Assembly: GCA_017395935.1 (NCBI GenBank)
Contig: JAFQNL010000021.1
Coordinates: 1 to 45,243, forward strand
Direction of reading: 5' to 3'
DNA: 45,243 nt
Source: Oscillospiraceae bacterium
GTDB lineage: Bacteria; Bacillota; Clostridia; Oscillospirales; Oscillospiraceae
This document shows positions 31,805 through 41,900 of the stretch, in pieces. The notes under the pieces were generated by a model that searched no databases, was not told the DNA's origin, and saw only the letters and a list, made by a program, of their open reading frames with translations. Numbering within the stretch: the stretch's first letter is position 1; each line of letters begins with the position of its first letter. Made by a program: the position numbers and the translations under genes.

Positions 31805-31822
31805 TTGTTAAAGAATGAACAA
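31805..31822. promoter_or_regulatory. Rex operator-like palindrome before the thiolase gene
   Basis: TTGTTAA-AGAA-TGAACAA, one mismatch from the consensus TTGTTAA-N4-TTAACAA of the redox repressor Rex. It begins 6 bases after the -10 box, where bound Rex would block initiation. Rex is released by NADH and controls butyrate-pathway genes in clostridia. Confidence 0.65.
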
Positions 31823-31867
31823 TCTCCAGCCAACCATTCTATCATATTTGAATCGGAGGTCAATTTC

Positions 31868-33121
31868 ATGAAAGATATCTATGTCGTCAATTGCTGCCGT
31901 ACTGCCATCGGCAAGTTCCAGGGCACTCTGTCCAACGTCAAGCCTGCTGATCTGGGCGCTATCGTTGTCAAGGAAGCTCTGAAGCGGGCCAATGTCGCTC
32001 CCGAGAACGTGGACGAGCTGATGTTCGGCTGCATCCTGACTGCTGCTCAGGGCCAGAACGTTGCCCGCCAGGTCTCCCTGAAGGCCGGCATCCCCATGGC
32101 CGTTCCCTCCTACACCGTCGGTATGGTCTGCGGCTCCGGCATGAAGAGCGTCATCGAGGGCGCCCGTGCCATCGCTATGGGCGACGCTGATATCGTCGTT
32201 GCCGGCGGCACCGAGAATATGACCATGGCTCCCTACGCCGTTCCCGCTGCCCGTATGGGCGCCCGCATGGGCAACACCACCATGGTGGACACCATGATCA
32301 ACGACGGTCTCTGGGACGTTTACAACAACTATCACATGGGCTCCACCGCTGAGAACATCAACGACATCTGGGGCATCACCCGTGAAGAGCAGGACGCCTT
32401 TGCCGCCGCTTCCCAGCAGAAGTGCGAAGCCGCTCAGGCCGCCGGCAAGTTCGAGGACGAGATCGTTCCCGTTCCCGTCAAGGTCAAGCGTCAGGTCGTG
32501 GACTTCAAGGTGGACGAGTTCCCCCGCGCCGGCGTCACCGCCGAGGGTCTGGCCAAGCTGAAGCCCTGCTTCCCCACCACCGCTGACGGCAATCTGGAGA
32601 GCGTGGAAATGACCTTCGAGACCTCCGGCATGGTGGAGACCGAGAAGGGTATCGGCCGCGTCACCGCTGCCAACGCCTCCGGCATCAACGACGGCGCTGC
32701 CGCCATCGTTCTGGCTTCCGCCGAGGCCGTTGAGAAGTACGGTCTCAAGCCCATGGCCAAGCTGGTCTCTTGGGGCCAGGGCGGCGTGGATCCCAAGATC
32801 ATGGGCGTGGGCCCCGTTCCCGCTTCCCGTCAGGCTCTGAAGAAGGCCGGTCTGACCATCGAGGATATCGATCTGGTCGAGGCCAACGAGGCTTTCGCCG
32901 CTCAGTCCATCGCTGTTGCCCGTGAGCTCAACTTCGACATGGACAAGGTCAACGTCAACGGCGGCGCCATCGCTCTGGGCCATCCCGTCGGCGCTTCCGG
33001 TGCCCGTATCATCGTCACCCTGCTCCACGAGATGCAGAAGCGTGAGGACGCCAAGCGCGGTCTGGCCACCCTCTGCATCGGCGGCGGCATGGGCGTTGCC
33101 ACCATCTTCGAGAAGTGCTGA
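31868..33121 (+). CDS. thlA: Acetyl-CoA C-acetyltransferase (thiolase)
   Basis: A 417-residue biosynthetic-type thiolase that condenses two acetyl-CoA to acetoacetyl-CoA, the first step of the butyrate route. [15 protein letters not shown] opens it, [14 protein letters not shown] contains the acylated Cys, [17 protein letters not shown] the catalytic His, and CIGGGMGVA the second Cys. The usual family length is about 392-394; the excess is an insert of about 23 residues ([20 protein letters not shown]) just before [11 protein letters not shown]. Codon bias matches nifJ, so expression should be very high. It is monocistronic, with a Rex-like operator and a strong terminator. Confidence 0.94.
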   Translation: MKDIYVVNCCRTAIGKFQGTLSNVKPADLGAIVVKEALKRANVAPENVDELMFGCILTAAQGQNVARQVSLKAGIPMAVPSYTVGMVCGSGMKSVIEGARAIAMGDADIVVAGGTENMTMAPYAVPAARMGARMGNTTMVDTMINDGLWDVYNNYHMGSTAENINDIWGITREEQDAFAAASQQKCEAAQAAGKFEDEIVPVPVKVKRQVVDFKVDEFPRAGVTAEGLAKLKPCFPTTADGNLESVEMTFETSGMVETEKGIGRVTAANASGINDGAAAIVLASAEAVEKYGLKPMAKLVSWGQGGVDPKIMGVGPVPASRQALKKAGLTIEDIDLVEANEAFAAQSIAVARELNFDMDKVNVNGGAIALGHPVGASGARIIVTLLHEMQKREDAKRGLATLCIGGGMGVATIFEKC

Positions 33122-33155
33122 GCACGGCTTTGAAGCTCTGCTGAACAAATGATTG

Positions 33156-33191
33156 AACTCCCGGTACTCAAAAGAGTACCGGGAGTTTTTT
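33156..33191 (+). terminator. Terminator of the thiolase gene
   Basis: A perfect 14-bp stem (AACTCCCGGTACTC with its complement), AAAA loop, then TTTTTT. Confidence 0.93.
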
Positions 33192-33195
33192 GTCT

Positions 33196-34446
33196 TTATT
33201 CCGGGAAGAGGGCTTCCAGCACCCGTCCCGCCGCCTCGCCGTCATCCATGGGGGTATAGGTCCGGTTAAAGGCCCGGTATCCCTCGCTGAGAACAAAAGG
33301 CTGGGAGAAGAGGTCCAGAATGGCCTCTTCCAGCTGCTGCTGGGTCTGGAGAATGGGGAAGGGCAGCTCCTTCAGGTCAATATAGAAGTCCCGGAGCTGG
33401 TTCTGGTAGCGGTCCAGATCGTACATGAACAACAGTACCGGCCGCTGGAGAATGGCGTAGTCGAAGAATACGCTGGAGTAGTCGGTAATGAGCAGATCGG
33501 AGATCACATAGAGCTCATTGATATCGTCCACCCCGGACACGTCTATCACCCGGCCGCCATAGCTGGCAAAGTCAAAGCGGCTGGCCACAAAGTAATGGGG
33601 CCGGAAGAGGATCACATACTCCTCCCCAAGGGTCTGGAGCAGATGGTTAAAGTCCATCTCCAGCGTAAAGGAATAGCTGTAGGCCTTGTCCAGCTTCTGG
33701 TCGTCCCGGAAGGTGGGGGCGTAGAGAATGAGCTTCTTGTCTTCCTCCAGTCCCAGCCGGGCCTTGATGGCCCGGGCCTGCTCCGGGGTGCAGCGGCTGA
33801 GAAAGTCGTTTCTGGGATAGCCCTGCTGGATCATCTTCACCCGGCTCCCCTCTCCCTTCAGATCGAAGGCGGAGGTCAGCTTTTCCGTATAGAAATCGGA
33901 GGGGGACAGGAAATGGGTCAGCTGACTGACCCGCTGGCGATAGCGCCGGTGGATCTCTTCCCGGGTATTGACGCTGTTGCTGTCCAGCTGAATATCGCAG
34001 CCCAGACGTTTGAGGGGGGTGCCATGCCAGGTCTCGACCAGCTTCTGGCCGGGGCGAAGCTTGATAATGCCCATGGGCATGGAGTTGGTAATAATGGTAC
34101 CTGCCCGGGCACAGACGGCGTGATGGGCCCGGGTATTATAGGTGACAATCTGGGTCCGCTGGTCGGCGATGGGGTTACGCTTTGCCGCCTCCTCGGTAAA
34201 GACCCAGACAAAGCGGTAGTCGCTGTATTTGGGATCGGCTTTCATCTGCAAATAGAGCGCCTTGGGGGAGCAGGTATACTGCCGGCCCTGAAAGGCCTCA
34301 AAGACCACCAGCCGCTCATCCAGCTTGCTGGTATGGCACATCAGGCTGTAGAGGCAGTCCTGACCAAAACGGTAGGTCTTATAGAGGGTCTGAAAGAGGA
34401 AGGATTCCCGTTTCAGGCTCTTTTTTATCACTTGTTTCAGGTTCAT
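33196..34446 (-). CDS. CDP-glycerol glycerophosphotransferase family protein (copy 2)
   Basis: A 416-residue peripheral membrane glycosyltransferase of the TagF/TagB type, which builds poly(glycerol-phosphate) or related phosphopolyols from CDP-activated units. The diagnostic parts are ETWHGTPLKRLG, LFRPHYFV and TDYSSVFFDYAI, the last being the CDP-ribose/phosphate-binding block. ILYAPTFRDDQ and QQGYPRNDFL are further family motifs. The N-terminus is basic (MNLKQVIKKSLKRESFLF), as expected for membrane association. One base separates it from the upstream paralogue, so the two are coupled. No other teichoic-acid gene is in the window, and donor and acceptor are not known. Confidence 0.9.
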   Translation of the reverse strand: MNLKQVIKKSLKRESFLFQTLYKTYRFGQDCLYSLMCHTSKLDERLVVFEAFQGRQYTCSPKALYLQMKADPKYSDYRFVWVFTEEAAKRNPIADQRTQIVTYNTRAHHAVCARAGTIITNSMPMGIIKLRPGQKLVETWHGTPLKRLGCDIQLDSNSVNTREEIHRRYRQRVSQLTHFLSPSDFYTEKLTSAFDLKGEGSRVKMIQQGYPRNDFLSRCTPEQARAIKARLGLEEDKKLILYAPTFRDDQKLDKAYSYSFTLEMDFNHLLQTLGEEYVILFRPHYFVASRFDFASYGGRVIDVSGVDDINELYVISDLLITDYSSVFFDYAILQRPVLLFMYDLDRYQNQLRDFYIDLKELPFPILQTQQQLEEAILDLFSQPFVLSEGYRAFNRTYTPMDDGEAAGRVLEALFPE

Positions 34447-34447
34447 A

Positions 34448-35707
34448 TCAGTCGTTTCCCTTTCCTGTCACCGCCCGGGCCACCCGCTCCGAGGCGCGAC
34501 CGTCGTCCAGCGGGGCAAAGCGGCGGCGGAAGGCCTCCCAGCCCTCGTCCCAGACGAAGTGCTCGCTCTCCCGGATGGACCGGATCAGCTCCTCCTCCCG
34601 GGTGAGGATGGGGCCGGGGAGCTCGTTGAGGTCAAAGTAGAAGCCCCGGAGCTTATCCCGGTACTGCTCCAGATCGTACATATAAAATAGGATGGGTTTT
34701 CTCAGTACCGAGTAGTCAAACATGGTACTGGAGTAGTCGGTCACCATGAGGTCGGAGGCCAGATAGAGATCATTGATCTCCTCCACTCCGGACACATCCA
34801 GCACAAAGCCTTTCCAGGGGGCGAAATCCAGCTGGGAAGCCACCAGATAGTGGGCCCGGAAGAGGATCACATAGTCCTCTCCCAGCGCCTGACGGAGCCG
34901 GGCAAAGTCCAGCGCCAGCTGATAGGAGTAGCCCTGACCGGAAATATGCTGATCGTCCCGGAAGGTGGGTGTATAGAGAACTGCCCGCTTACCCTCGTCA
35001 ATCCCCAACGCCCGACGGAGCCGGGCCCGTTCCCCGGGTCCCGCGTTGATCAGCCGGTCGTTTCTGGGATAGCCCAGCTCCAGAATGGACGCACCCTTGC
35101 CCCACCGGTCCAGCTGCCAGGCAGAGCGGAAGCACCGGCTGGCAAAGGGGGATGGGGAGAGGAAAAAGTCTACCTTCTGCCCTTCCAGCCGATATTTCCG
35201 GCGGATCTCGGACAGGGAATTCATAGCGTTGCCCTCTTCGGTGATATCATAGCCCAGACGCTTGAGGGGTGTGCCGTGCCAGCACTGAAGGTAGGTCTGT
35301 TCCTTCCCCGGCTGGATATGCTCGGGGAGGGTGGAGTTAAAGATCCAGATTCCCGAGGCAGCCATCGCCTTTTCAAAGGCCGGGCCTCCAAAGGGAACCA
35401 CCCGGGTCCGGCTGTCGGCCTCCAGATGGGCAAAGCGTTCCGGCTCCTTCATGGCCCAGACAAAGCGGTAGTCGGCAAAGTCGGGGGAGGAGCGCATATA
35501 GTCATAGATGGCGCCGGGGGAACAGTCCCGGTTCTTCCCGTGGTAGGAGCAGAAGAGGATCTGCCGGCTGTCCGGCCGGATCGCTCCCGTCCGGAGCCGG
35601 TAGCTGACCCCTTTGGCTCCCCGCAGCAGCCTGCGTACCGCGAGCCGGAGGCCGGGATGATCCTTAATCAGATCATAGGCGCCCTTTTTCAGTTGAGAAC
35701 TGGACAT
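34448..35707 (-). CDS. CDP-glycerol glycerophosphotransferase family protein (copy 1)
   Basis: A 419-residue paralogue of the following gene, with the same order of motifs: QCWHGTPLKRLGYD, ELGYPRNDRLI, VLYTPTFRDDQH, ILFRAHYLVASQLDF and VTDYSSTMFDYSVL. The second motif differs (FRAHY instead of FRPHY), suggesting the copies do not do the same step. The N-terminus is basic (SQLKKGAYDLIKDHPG) and lacks a signal peptide, as expected for a cytoplasmic-face enzyme. It starts at the ATG behind AAGGAGGG and has its own promoter. The pair probably makes or modifies one phosphopolyol surface polymer. Confidence 0.9.
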   Translation of the reverse strand: MSSSQLKKGAYDLIKDHPGLRLAVRRLLRGAKGVSYRLRTGAIRPDSRQILFCSYHGKNRDCSPGAIYDYMRSSPDFADYRFVWAMKEPERFAHLEADSRTRVVPFGGPAFEKAMAASGIWIFNSTLPEHIQPGKEQTYLQCWHGTPLKRLGYDITEEGNAMNSLSEIRRKYRLEGQKVDFFLSPSPFASRCFRSAWQLDRWGKGASILELGYPRNDRLINAGPGERARLRRALGIDEGKRAVLYTPTFRDDQHISGQGYSYQLALDFARLRQALGEDYVILFRAHYLVASQLDFAPWKGFVLDVSGVEEINDLYLASDLMVTDYSSTMFDYSVLRKPILFYMYDLEQYRDKLRGFYFDLNELPGPILTREEELIRSIRESEHFVWDEGWEAFRRRFAPLDDGRASERVARAVTGKGND

Positions 35708-35741
35708 ACTTTGCCCTCCTTTTCCCTTCTGTCGTCCTGAT

Positions 35742-35771
35742 ATTGTACTCTGTCTCTCCCGTTGTTGTCAA
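35742..35771 (-). promoter_or_regulatory. Promoter of the glycerophosphotransferase pair
   Basis: Minus strand: TTGACA (35771-35766), an 18-bp spacer and TACAAT (35747-35742), 35 bases before the first start codon. Confidence 0.75.
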
Positions 35772-35859
35772 GGCGGGGCAGTCTCCGCCGCCGGAGGCGG
35801 CAAGGCAGTCCGGTCCCCTCTGCTCTCAGTATAGCGGAAAGGGGTCGGGAGGGCAAACC

Positions 35860-35889
35860 AAAAAGGCGGAGACTTACGTCTCCGCCTTT
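35860..35889 (-). terminator. Terminator of the giant adhesin gene
   Basis: AAAGGCGGAGAC (35862-35873) pairs with GTCTCCGCCTTT (35878-35889), followed on the minus strand by TTTTTGG. Confidence 0.88.
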
Positions 35890-35928
35890 CGGTGCGTTTG
35901 TTCTCTCAGCGAGAGTGGGGCAGGATGC

Positions 35929-38900
35929 TTACTTGCTGTAGCGCTTCTTGCCGGTGAGCAGAACGACTACGGCGCCGGCGCTGACTGCCATCAGGCAGGC
36001 GTAGAGCATCAGGCTGGACTCATCGCCGGTCTTGGGAGCAGAGTTGTGGCTGTTGGTGACCACGAAGCCCTTCTCGGCGCTGCCGGAGATGACGCTGTTG
36101 TAGCCGTCCACGGCCACCTCGGCCACAGTGTACTCCACCTTCTGGCCGTTCTGGTAGATTTCCAGACCGTCGAAGCTGCCGGACCACTTGTTCTTGGCAG
36201 ACAGGGTCAGAGTCATGTCGGTCTCGGCACCGTCGGCCAGCAGGACGATGGTGACGCTCTCGGGCCGGATGCCGTCGGCGTTATTGCTGTCCTTCCAGCT
36301 CTTGGTGACAGAGATACTGGTCTGTGCGGGCGTGTAGCTGTTGATGACGTCGAAGCCTTCCACGTAGGTGGTGTAGTCCTCAACAGCGTTCTCGCTGATC
36401 GTATAGACGATTTCCTGACCAGCCTTGTTCACAGGCAGGTTCTCGAAGCTCCAGCTCCAGTTATCAGCTTCGGTAACGGCGATGGTATCAATGACCTGGC
36501 CGTCAGCCAGCAGGTTGATGGTGATGGAGTCGGGACGCTTGCCGTCCTGATCGTCGTTGTCGTCCCAGATCTTGGAGCCGGCCACAGTGGTCACCTCGGG
36601 CTCATGGACGTTGGAGACGATGAAGCCGGATTCGCTCTCAGAGATAACGGTGGTGTAGCCATCCACAGTCACCTCTTCAACGGTGTAGTCAATCTCCTGG
36701 CCGCCCTCGAAGACGTAGAGCTCGGAGAAGGTGCCGGTCCAGCTGTTGTCAGCGTTCAGGATCAGGGTTTCGCCGGTGGACTGGCCGTTGGCCAGCAGGT
36801 TGATGGTGACTGCATCGGGACGGATGCCGTCCTGATCGTCGGCGTCCTGCCAGCTCTTGATCACAGTGATGCTGGTCTTGCCGGGGGTATGGGTGTTGGT
36901 CACGTCGAAGCCGTTCACTTCGGAGGAATACTCTTCCACCGTGTCCTCAGCCAGCGTGTAGATAATCTCTACGCCCTGGTTCTTGTACTTGGCCAGATCC
37001 TCGAAGCTCCAGCTCCAGTCGTCGGCCTCGCCCACGGTTCTGGAATCCACTTCCACGCCGTCGGCATAGAGCCGGACCGTGATGGTCTCGGGCCGCTTGC
37101 CGTCCCGGTTGTCCTCGTCCTCCCAAGTCTTGGCGCCTTCCAGGGTGATCAGCTCGGGAGCGTGGGTATTGGTAATGGTGTAGCCCTCGGCGGCAGTGCC
37201 GGTAATGGCCACGGTGTAGTCGGCCACCTCGTCCTCGGTAACGGTGTAGATGATCTCCTTACCGCCGGAGTAGACGTCCAGATCGGTAAAGCTGTCGGTC
37301 CAGTTATTGCCCTCGGAGAGGATCAGGCTCTTGCCGGTGGACCGGCCGTCAGCCAGCAGGTTGATGGTAACGTCATTGGTCCGCAGACCGTCCTGATCGT
37401 TGGCGTCGTCCCAGACCTTGGTCACGGAGACGGTGGTCTTTTCCGGGTTGTGGACGTTGGTCACGTCGAAGCCGTCGGTCTCGGTGGTGTAGTCAGTCAC
37501 GGCATCCTCGGTGACGGTGTAGACGATCTTCTCGCCGTTGGCGTAGACGGGAACCTCCTCAAAGCTCCAGGCCCAGCCGTCGGCCTCGGTAACGGTACGG
37601 GAATCCACTTCCTCGCCGTCGGCCTTCAGGCGGATGGTGATGGAGTCGGGACGCTTGCCGTCCTGATCGTCAGCATCTTCCCAAGTCTTGGCGCCCTCGA
37701 TGGTGGTCAGCTCCACCTCGTGGGTATTGGTGACGGTATAGCCGTCAGCGGCGCTGCCGGTGATAGCTACGGTGTACTCGCTCACCGTGTCCTCGGTAAC
37801 GGTGTAGATAATGTTCTCACCGTCTGCCTTCTGATCCAGATCGAAGAAGGTATCGGTCCAGCCGTTGCTATCGGTCAGGGTCAGGGTGTCGCCGGTGGGC
37901 TGACCGTTGGCCAGCAGGTTGATGGTGACAGACTGAGGACGCTTGCCGTCCTGATCGTCGGCGTCACTCCAGACCTTGGAGACGGAGACCTGAGTCTTCT
38001 CGATCTCGTGGGTATTGGTGACGATATAGCCGTTAGCCATGCTGCCGATGATCTCGGTGGTGTACTCGGCCACGGCATCCTCGGTGACGGTGTAGTCCAC
38101 AGGCTGGCCGGCCTTGTACTCGTCCAGATCGGTGAAGGTATCGGTCCAGTTATTGCTCTCGTCCAGAGTCACGGTCATGCCGGTGGGCTGGCCGTTGGCC
38201 AGCAGGTTGACGGTGACGCTCGCAGTCCGGTAGCCGTCCTGGTTGTCGGCGTCATCCCAAACCTTGGTGACCTGAACACTGGTCTTGCCGGGGGTATGGG
38301 TGTTGGTGATGTCATAGTCGGAGATCTCGGTGGAGTACTCTTCCACGGCATCTTCGGTAACGGTATAGGTGATCTCACTGCCGTTGGCGTAGACGGGCAG
38401 TTCCTCAAAGGTCCAGGCCCAGCCGTCAGCCTCGGTGATGTTCTTGGTGGCCACTTCCTCGCCGTCAGCCAGCAGGCGGACGGTAATGGAGTCGGGGCGC
38501 TTGCCGTCCTGATTGTCAGCGTCGTCCCAAGTCTTGGTGACGGTGATCTCAGTCAGCTCAACCTCGTGGGTGTTGGTCACGTCGAAGCCGGAGACGGAAG
38601 TGGTATAGCCTTCCACAGTGTCCTCGGTAATGGTGTAGACGATCTCCTCACCGGCAGCGTAGACATCCAGATCCTCAAAGGTCCAGGCCCAGTTGTCGGC
38701 CTCGGTAACGGTACGGAAGTCCACTTCCTCGCCGTCAGCCTTCAGGCGGATGGTGATGGAGTCGGGACGCTTGCCGTCCTGATCGTCGGCGTCATCCCAG
38801 GTCTTGGCGCCGGAGATACTGGTCTTTTCGATCTCGTGGGTATTGATTACGTTGTAACCGCGGACGGACGTGGTATAGCCTTCCACAGCGTCCTCGATGA

Positions 38901-41900
38901 TGGTGTAGGTGATCGCTTCGCCGGCCTTGTTAACGGGCAGCTCGTCAAAGCTCCAGGCCCAGCCGTCGGCCTCGGTAACGGTACGGGAATCCACTTCCTC
39001 GCCGTCAGCCTTCAGGCGGATGGTGATGGAGTCGGGACGCTTGCCGTCCTGATCGTCGTTGTCGTTCCAGATCTTGTGGCCTTCCACCTTAGTCAGCTCC
39101 ACCTCATGGGTGTTGGAGACGACAAAGCCGGATTCACTCTCGGAGATAATGGTGGAGTAGCCCTCCACGGAGATCTCGTCGATGGTATAGGTAATCTGAC
39201 TGCCTGCCTCATGGGTGAAGAGGTCGGAGAAGGTGCCGGTCCAGTTGTTGTCAGCGTTCAGAGTCAGGGTTTCGCCGGTCTCCTTGCCGTTGGCCAGCAG
39301 GAGAATGGTGACGGAGTCGGGGCGGACGCCGTCCTGATCGTCGGCGTCATCCCAGTTCTTGACCACAGTGACGCTGGTCTTGCCGGGCGTATAGGAGTTG
39401 ATCACGTTATAGCCGTCGATTTCGGTGGAGTAGTCGTCCACCTTGTCCTCGGTGACGGTATAGCTGATGGGAGAACCGCCGGAGTAGACGTCCAGATCCT
39501 CAAAGGTCCAAGCCCAGCCGTCGGTCTCGGTGACAGTTCTGGAGTCCACCTCCAGACCGTTGGCCAGCAGATGGACGGTGATAGAGTCGGGGCGCTTGCC
39601 GTCCCGGTCACCGTCGTCATCCCAAGTCTTGGCGCCGGAGATACTGGTCTTTTCGATCTCATGGGTATTGGTCACGTCGAAGCCGGAGATGGAAGTGGTA
39701 TAGCCTTCCACAGTGTCCTCGGTGATGGTGTAGACAATCTCCTTGCCGGCGGCGTAGACGGGCAGTTCCTCAAAGGTCCAGGCCCAGCCGTCGGTCTCGG
39801 CAATGGTCTTGGAGTCCACTTCCACGCCGTCAGCCAGCAGGTGGACAGTGATGGAGTCGGGGCGCTTGCCGTCCTGATCGTCAGCGTCGTCCCAGGTCTT
39901 GGTGACGGTGATATCAGTCAGCTCGATCTCGTGAGTATTGGTCACGTCGAAGCCGGAGACGGAAGTGGTATAGCCTTCCACAGTGTCCTCGGTGATGGTG
40001 TAGACGATCTCCTCACCGGCAGCGTAGACAGCCAGATCCTCAAAGGTCCAGGCCCAGTTGTCGGCCTCGGTAACGGTCTTGGAGTCCACTTCCTCGCCGT
40101 CAGCCTTCAGGCGGATGGTGATGGAGTCGGGACGCTTGCCGTCCTGATCGTCGGCGTCATCCCAGGTCTTGGCGCCGGAGACGCTGGTGGTTGCGGGAAT
40201 ATGGGTATTTACAATAGTAGTACCATTGTAGCTTGCGGAGTAGCCTTCCACAGTCTCTTCGGAGAAGGTATACTCGATCTCCTCACCGTTGGCGTACTTG
40301 TCCAGATCGCCAAAGGTCCATGCCCAGTTGTCCTCGGCGGAAACGGTGGTAGACTTCACCTTCTGGCCGTCTGCCAGCAGATGGACGGTGATGGTGGTGG
40401 GACGGATGCCGTCCTGATCGTCGGCGTCCACCCAGACCTTCTGGCCGGAGGCGGAGGTCTTCTCGATCTCGTGGGTATTGGTGACCGTCAGGCCGTCCGT
40501 GCTGTAGGAAGCTTCATAGCCCTCAGGAACATTGGTCTCTTCTACCGTGTAGGTGATGAGCGCACCGGCACTGAGCACAGGCAGATCCTGGAAGGTATGG
40601 GTCCAGTTGTTGGCTTCATTCAGGGTAGCGGTCTGGCCGTTGGCTGTACCGTTGGCCAGCAGCTGAATGGTGATAGAGTCGGGGCGCTTGCCGTCCTGGT
40701 TGTCGTTGTCCTCCCAAACCTTAGAGGCGGTGACCTGAGTGGTCTCCACAGCGTAGCTGTTGGTAAAGGAAGCGGTGGCGGACTCGTTGGCGGCCAGAGT
40801 GCCGGTGGTGTCGGTGCTCTTGGCGTCCAGCTCATAGTAAGCCAGCTCGGCGCCGGACTCGGTGACGGAGAACTCCGAATCGGGGGACAGGCCGCCCAGA
40901 TTGTAGAAGAAGATACCGGTGGCATCATCAATCTCAAAGCTGGACATGGGGATGCTCTGGCTCTCGCCGTTGATGGTGACGTCAAAGCTCAGAGTCTCCA
41001 GCAGGGTGTCGTAGGACTTCTGATCCTCGGCCAGGCCTTCCACCGTCTTCTCGATCCGCAGGGTGGCGGGGGTCAGACGAATGACGGGCTTGGGGAAGTA
41101 CTCGGTTACCGTCTCGCCGTTATAGCGATAGGTGACGGTAGCCTGCTGGTTGGCATACAGGCCCATCTGGCCGGAATACTCGCCGGTATTGGCGTCAGCC
41201 CGGTCGGGATAGGTGCTGCCGGCTTCCCGGAAGTTCTCATAAGCGGTCTCGGTGGGAACGATGGTAGCAATGACGCTGTATTCCCAGTTGGCCTCCAGCT
41301 TATAGTCGCTGGGGAACTGGAGCTTGATCTGACCGTCTTCAAAGACGGCGGTAATGGTAGCAGCGGCGTTGTTATCGGTAGCGGGCAGGGTGACGCTGCC
41401 CTCGCCGGAGAGCTCAGAGTCGTCGGCCTTGGTGATCTTGACGGTCATGGCGGTGGGAGCCACGTTGCCCTCGATGGTCTGGGTGCTTACCTCAACGTTC
41501 TCGCTGAGCGAGTCCACTACAGCCACATTGTCGCAGAGGATCTGGGTCACGTCGGCAGCGATCTGCTGGAACTCGGCAAACAGGGTTTCGGGCGTATCAG
41601 CGTCGATAAATTTACGGGTGGAGGGCCGGCTGGCGCCGGAGGCGGTACCCACATTGTTGACCAGCTGGGTCATGTTGGTCTCCAGCACGCCTGCGCTGCC
41701 GTAACCGACAGCGTAGAAGAAGTTGCAGCTCATGCCCTGGATCTCACCCACTGCAGCGGCCTGGTTGTAGCCGCCGTTGTCGCTTGTGCCGTTGCCCGCC
41801 TCGTCGATCCGGTTGTTGGTGCTGGTCAGACGGAAGGTGGGCTCACCGTCGGTCAGGAAGATGACAACCTTCTGGGCGTCGGCGCGGGCAGAGGTGAGCA

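Noticed and set aside
31808-33148. 446-codon minus-strand frame opposite the thiolase gene
   Set aside because: It is a mirror frame produced by strong codon bias; the thiolase motifs are on the plus strand.
36046-40743. The adhesin repeats as a CRISPR or non-coding repeat array
   Set aside because: Repeats are 265-290 bp, in frame and code for Cna-B domains.
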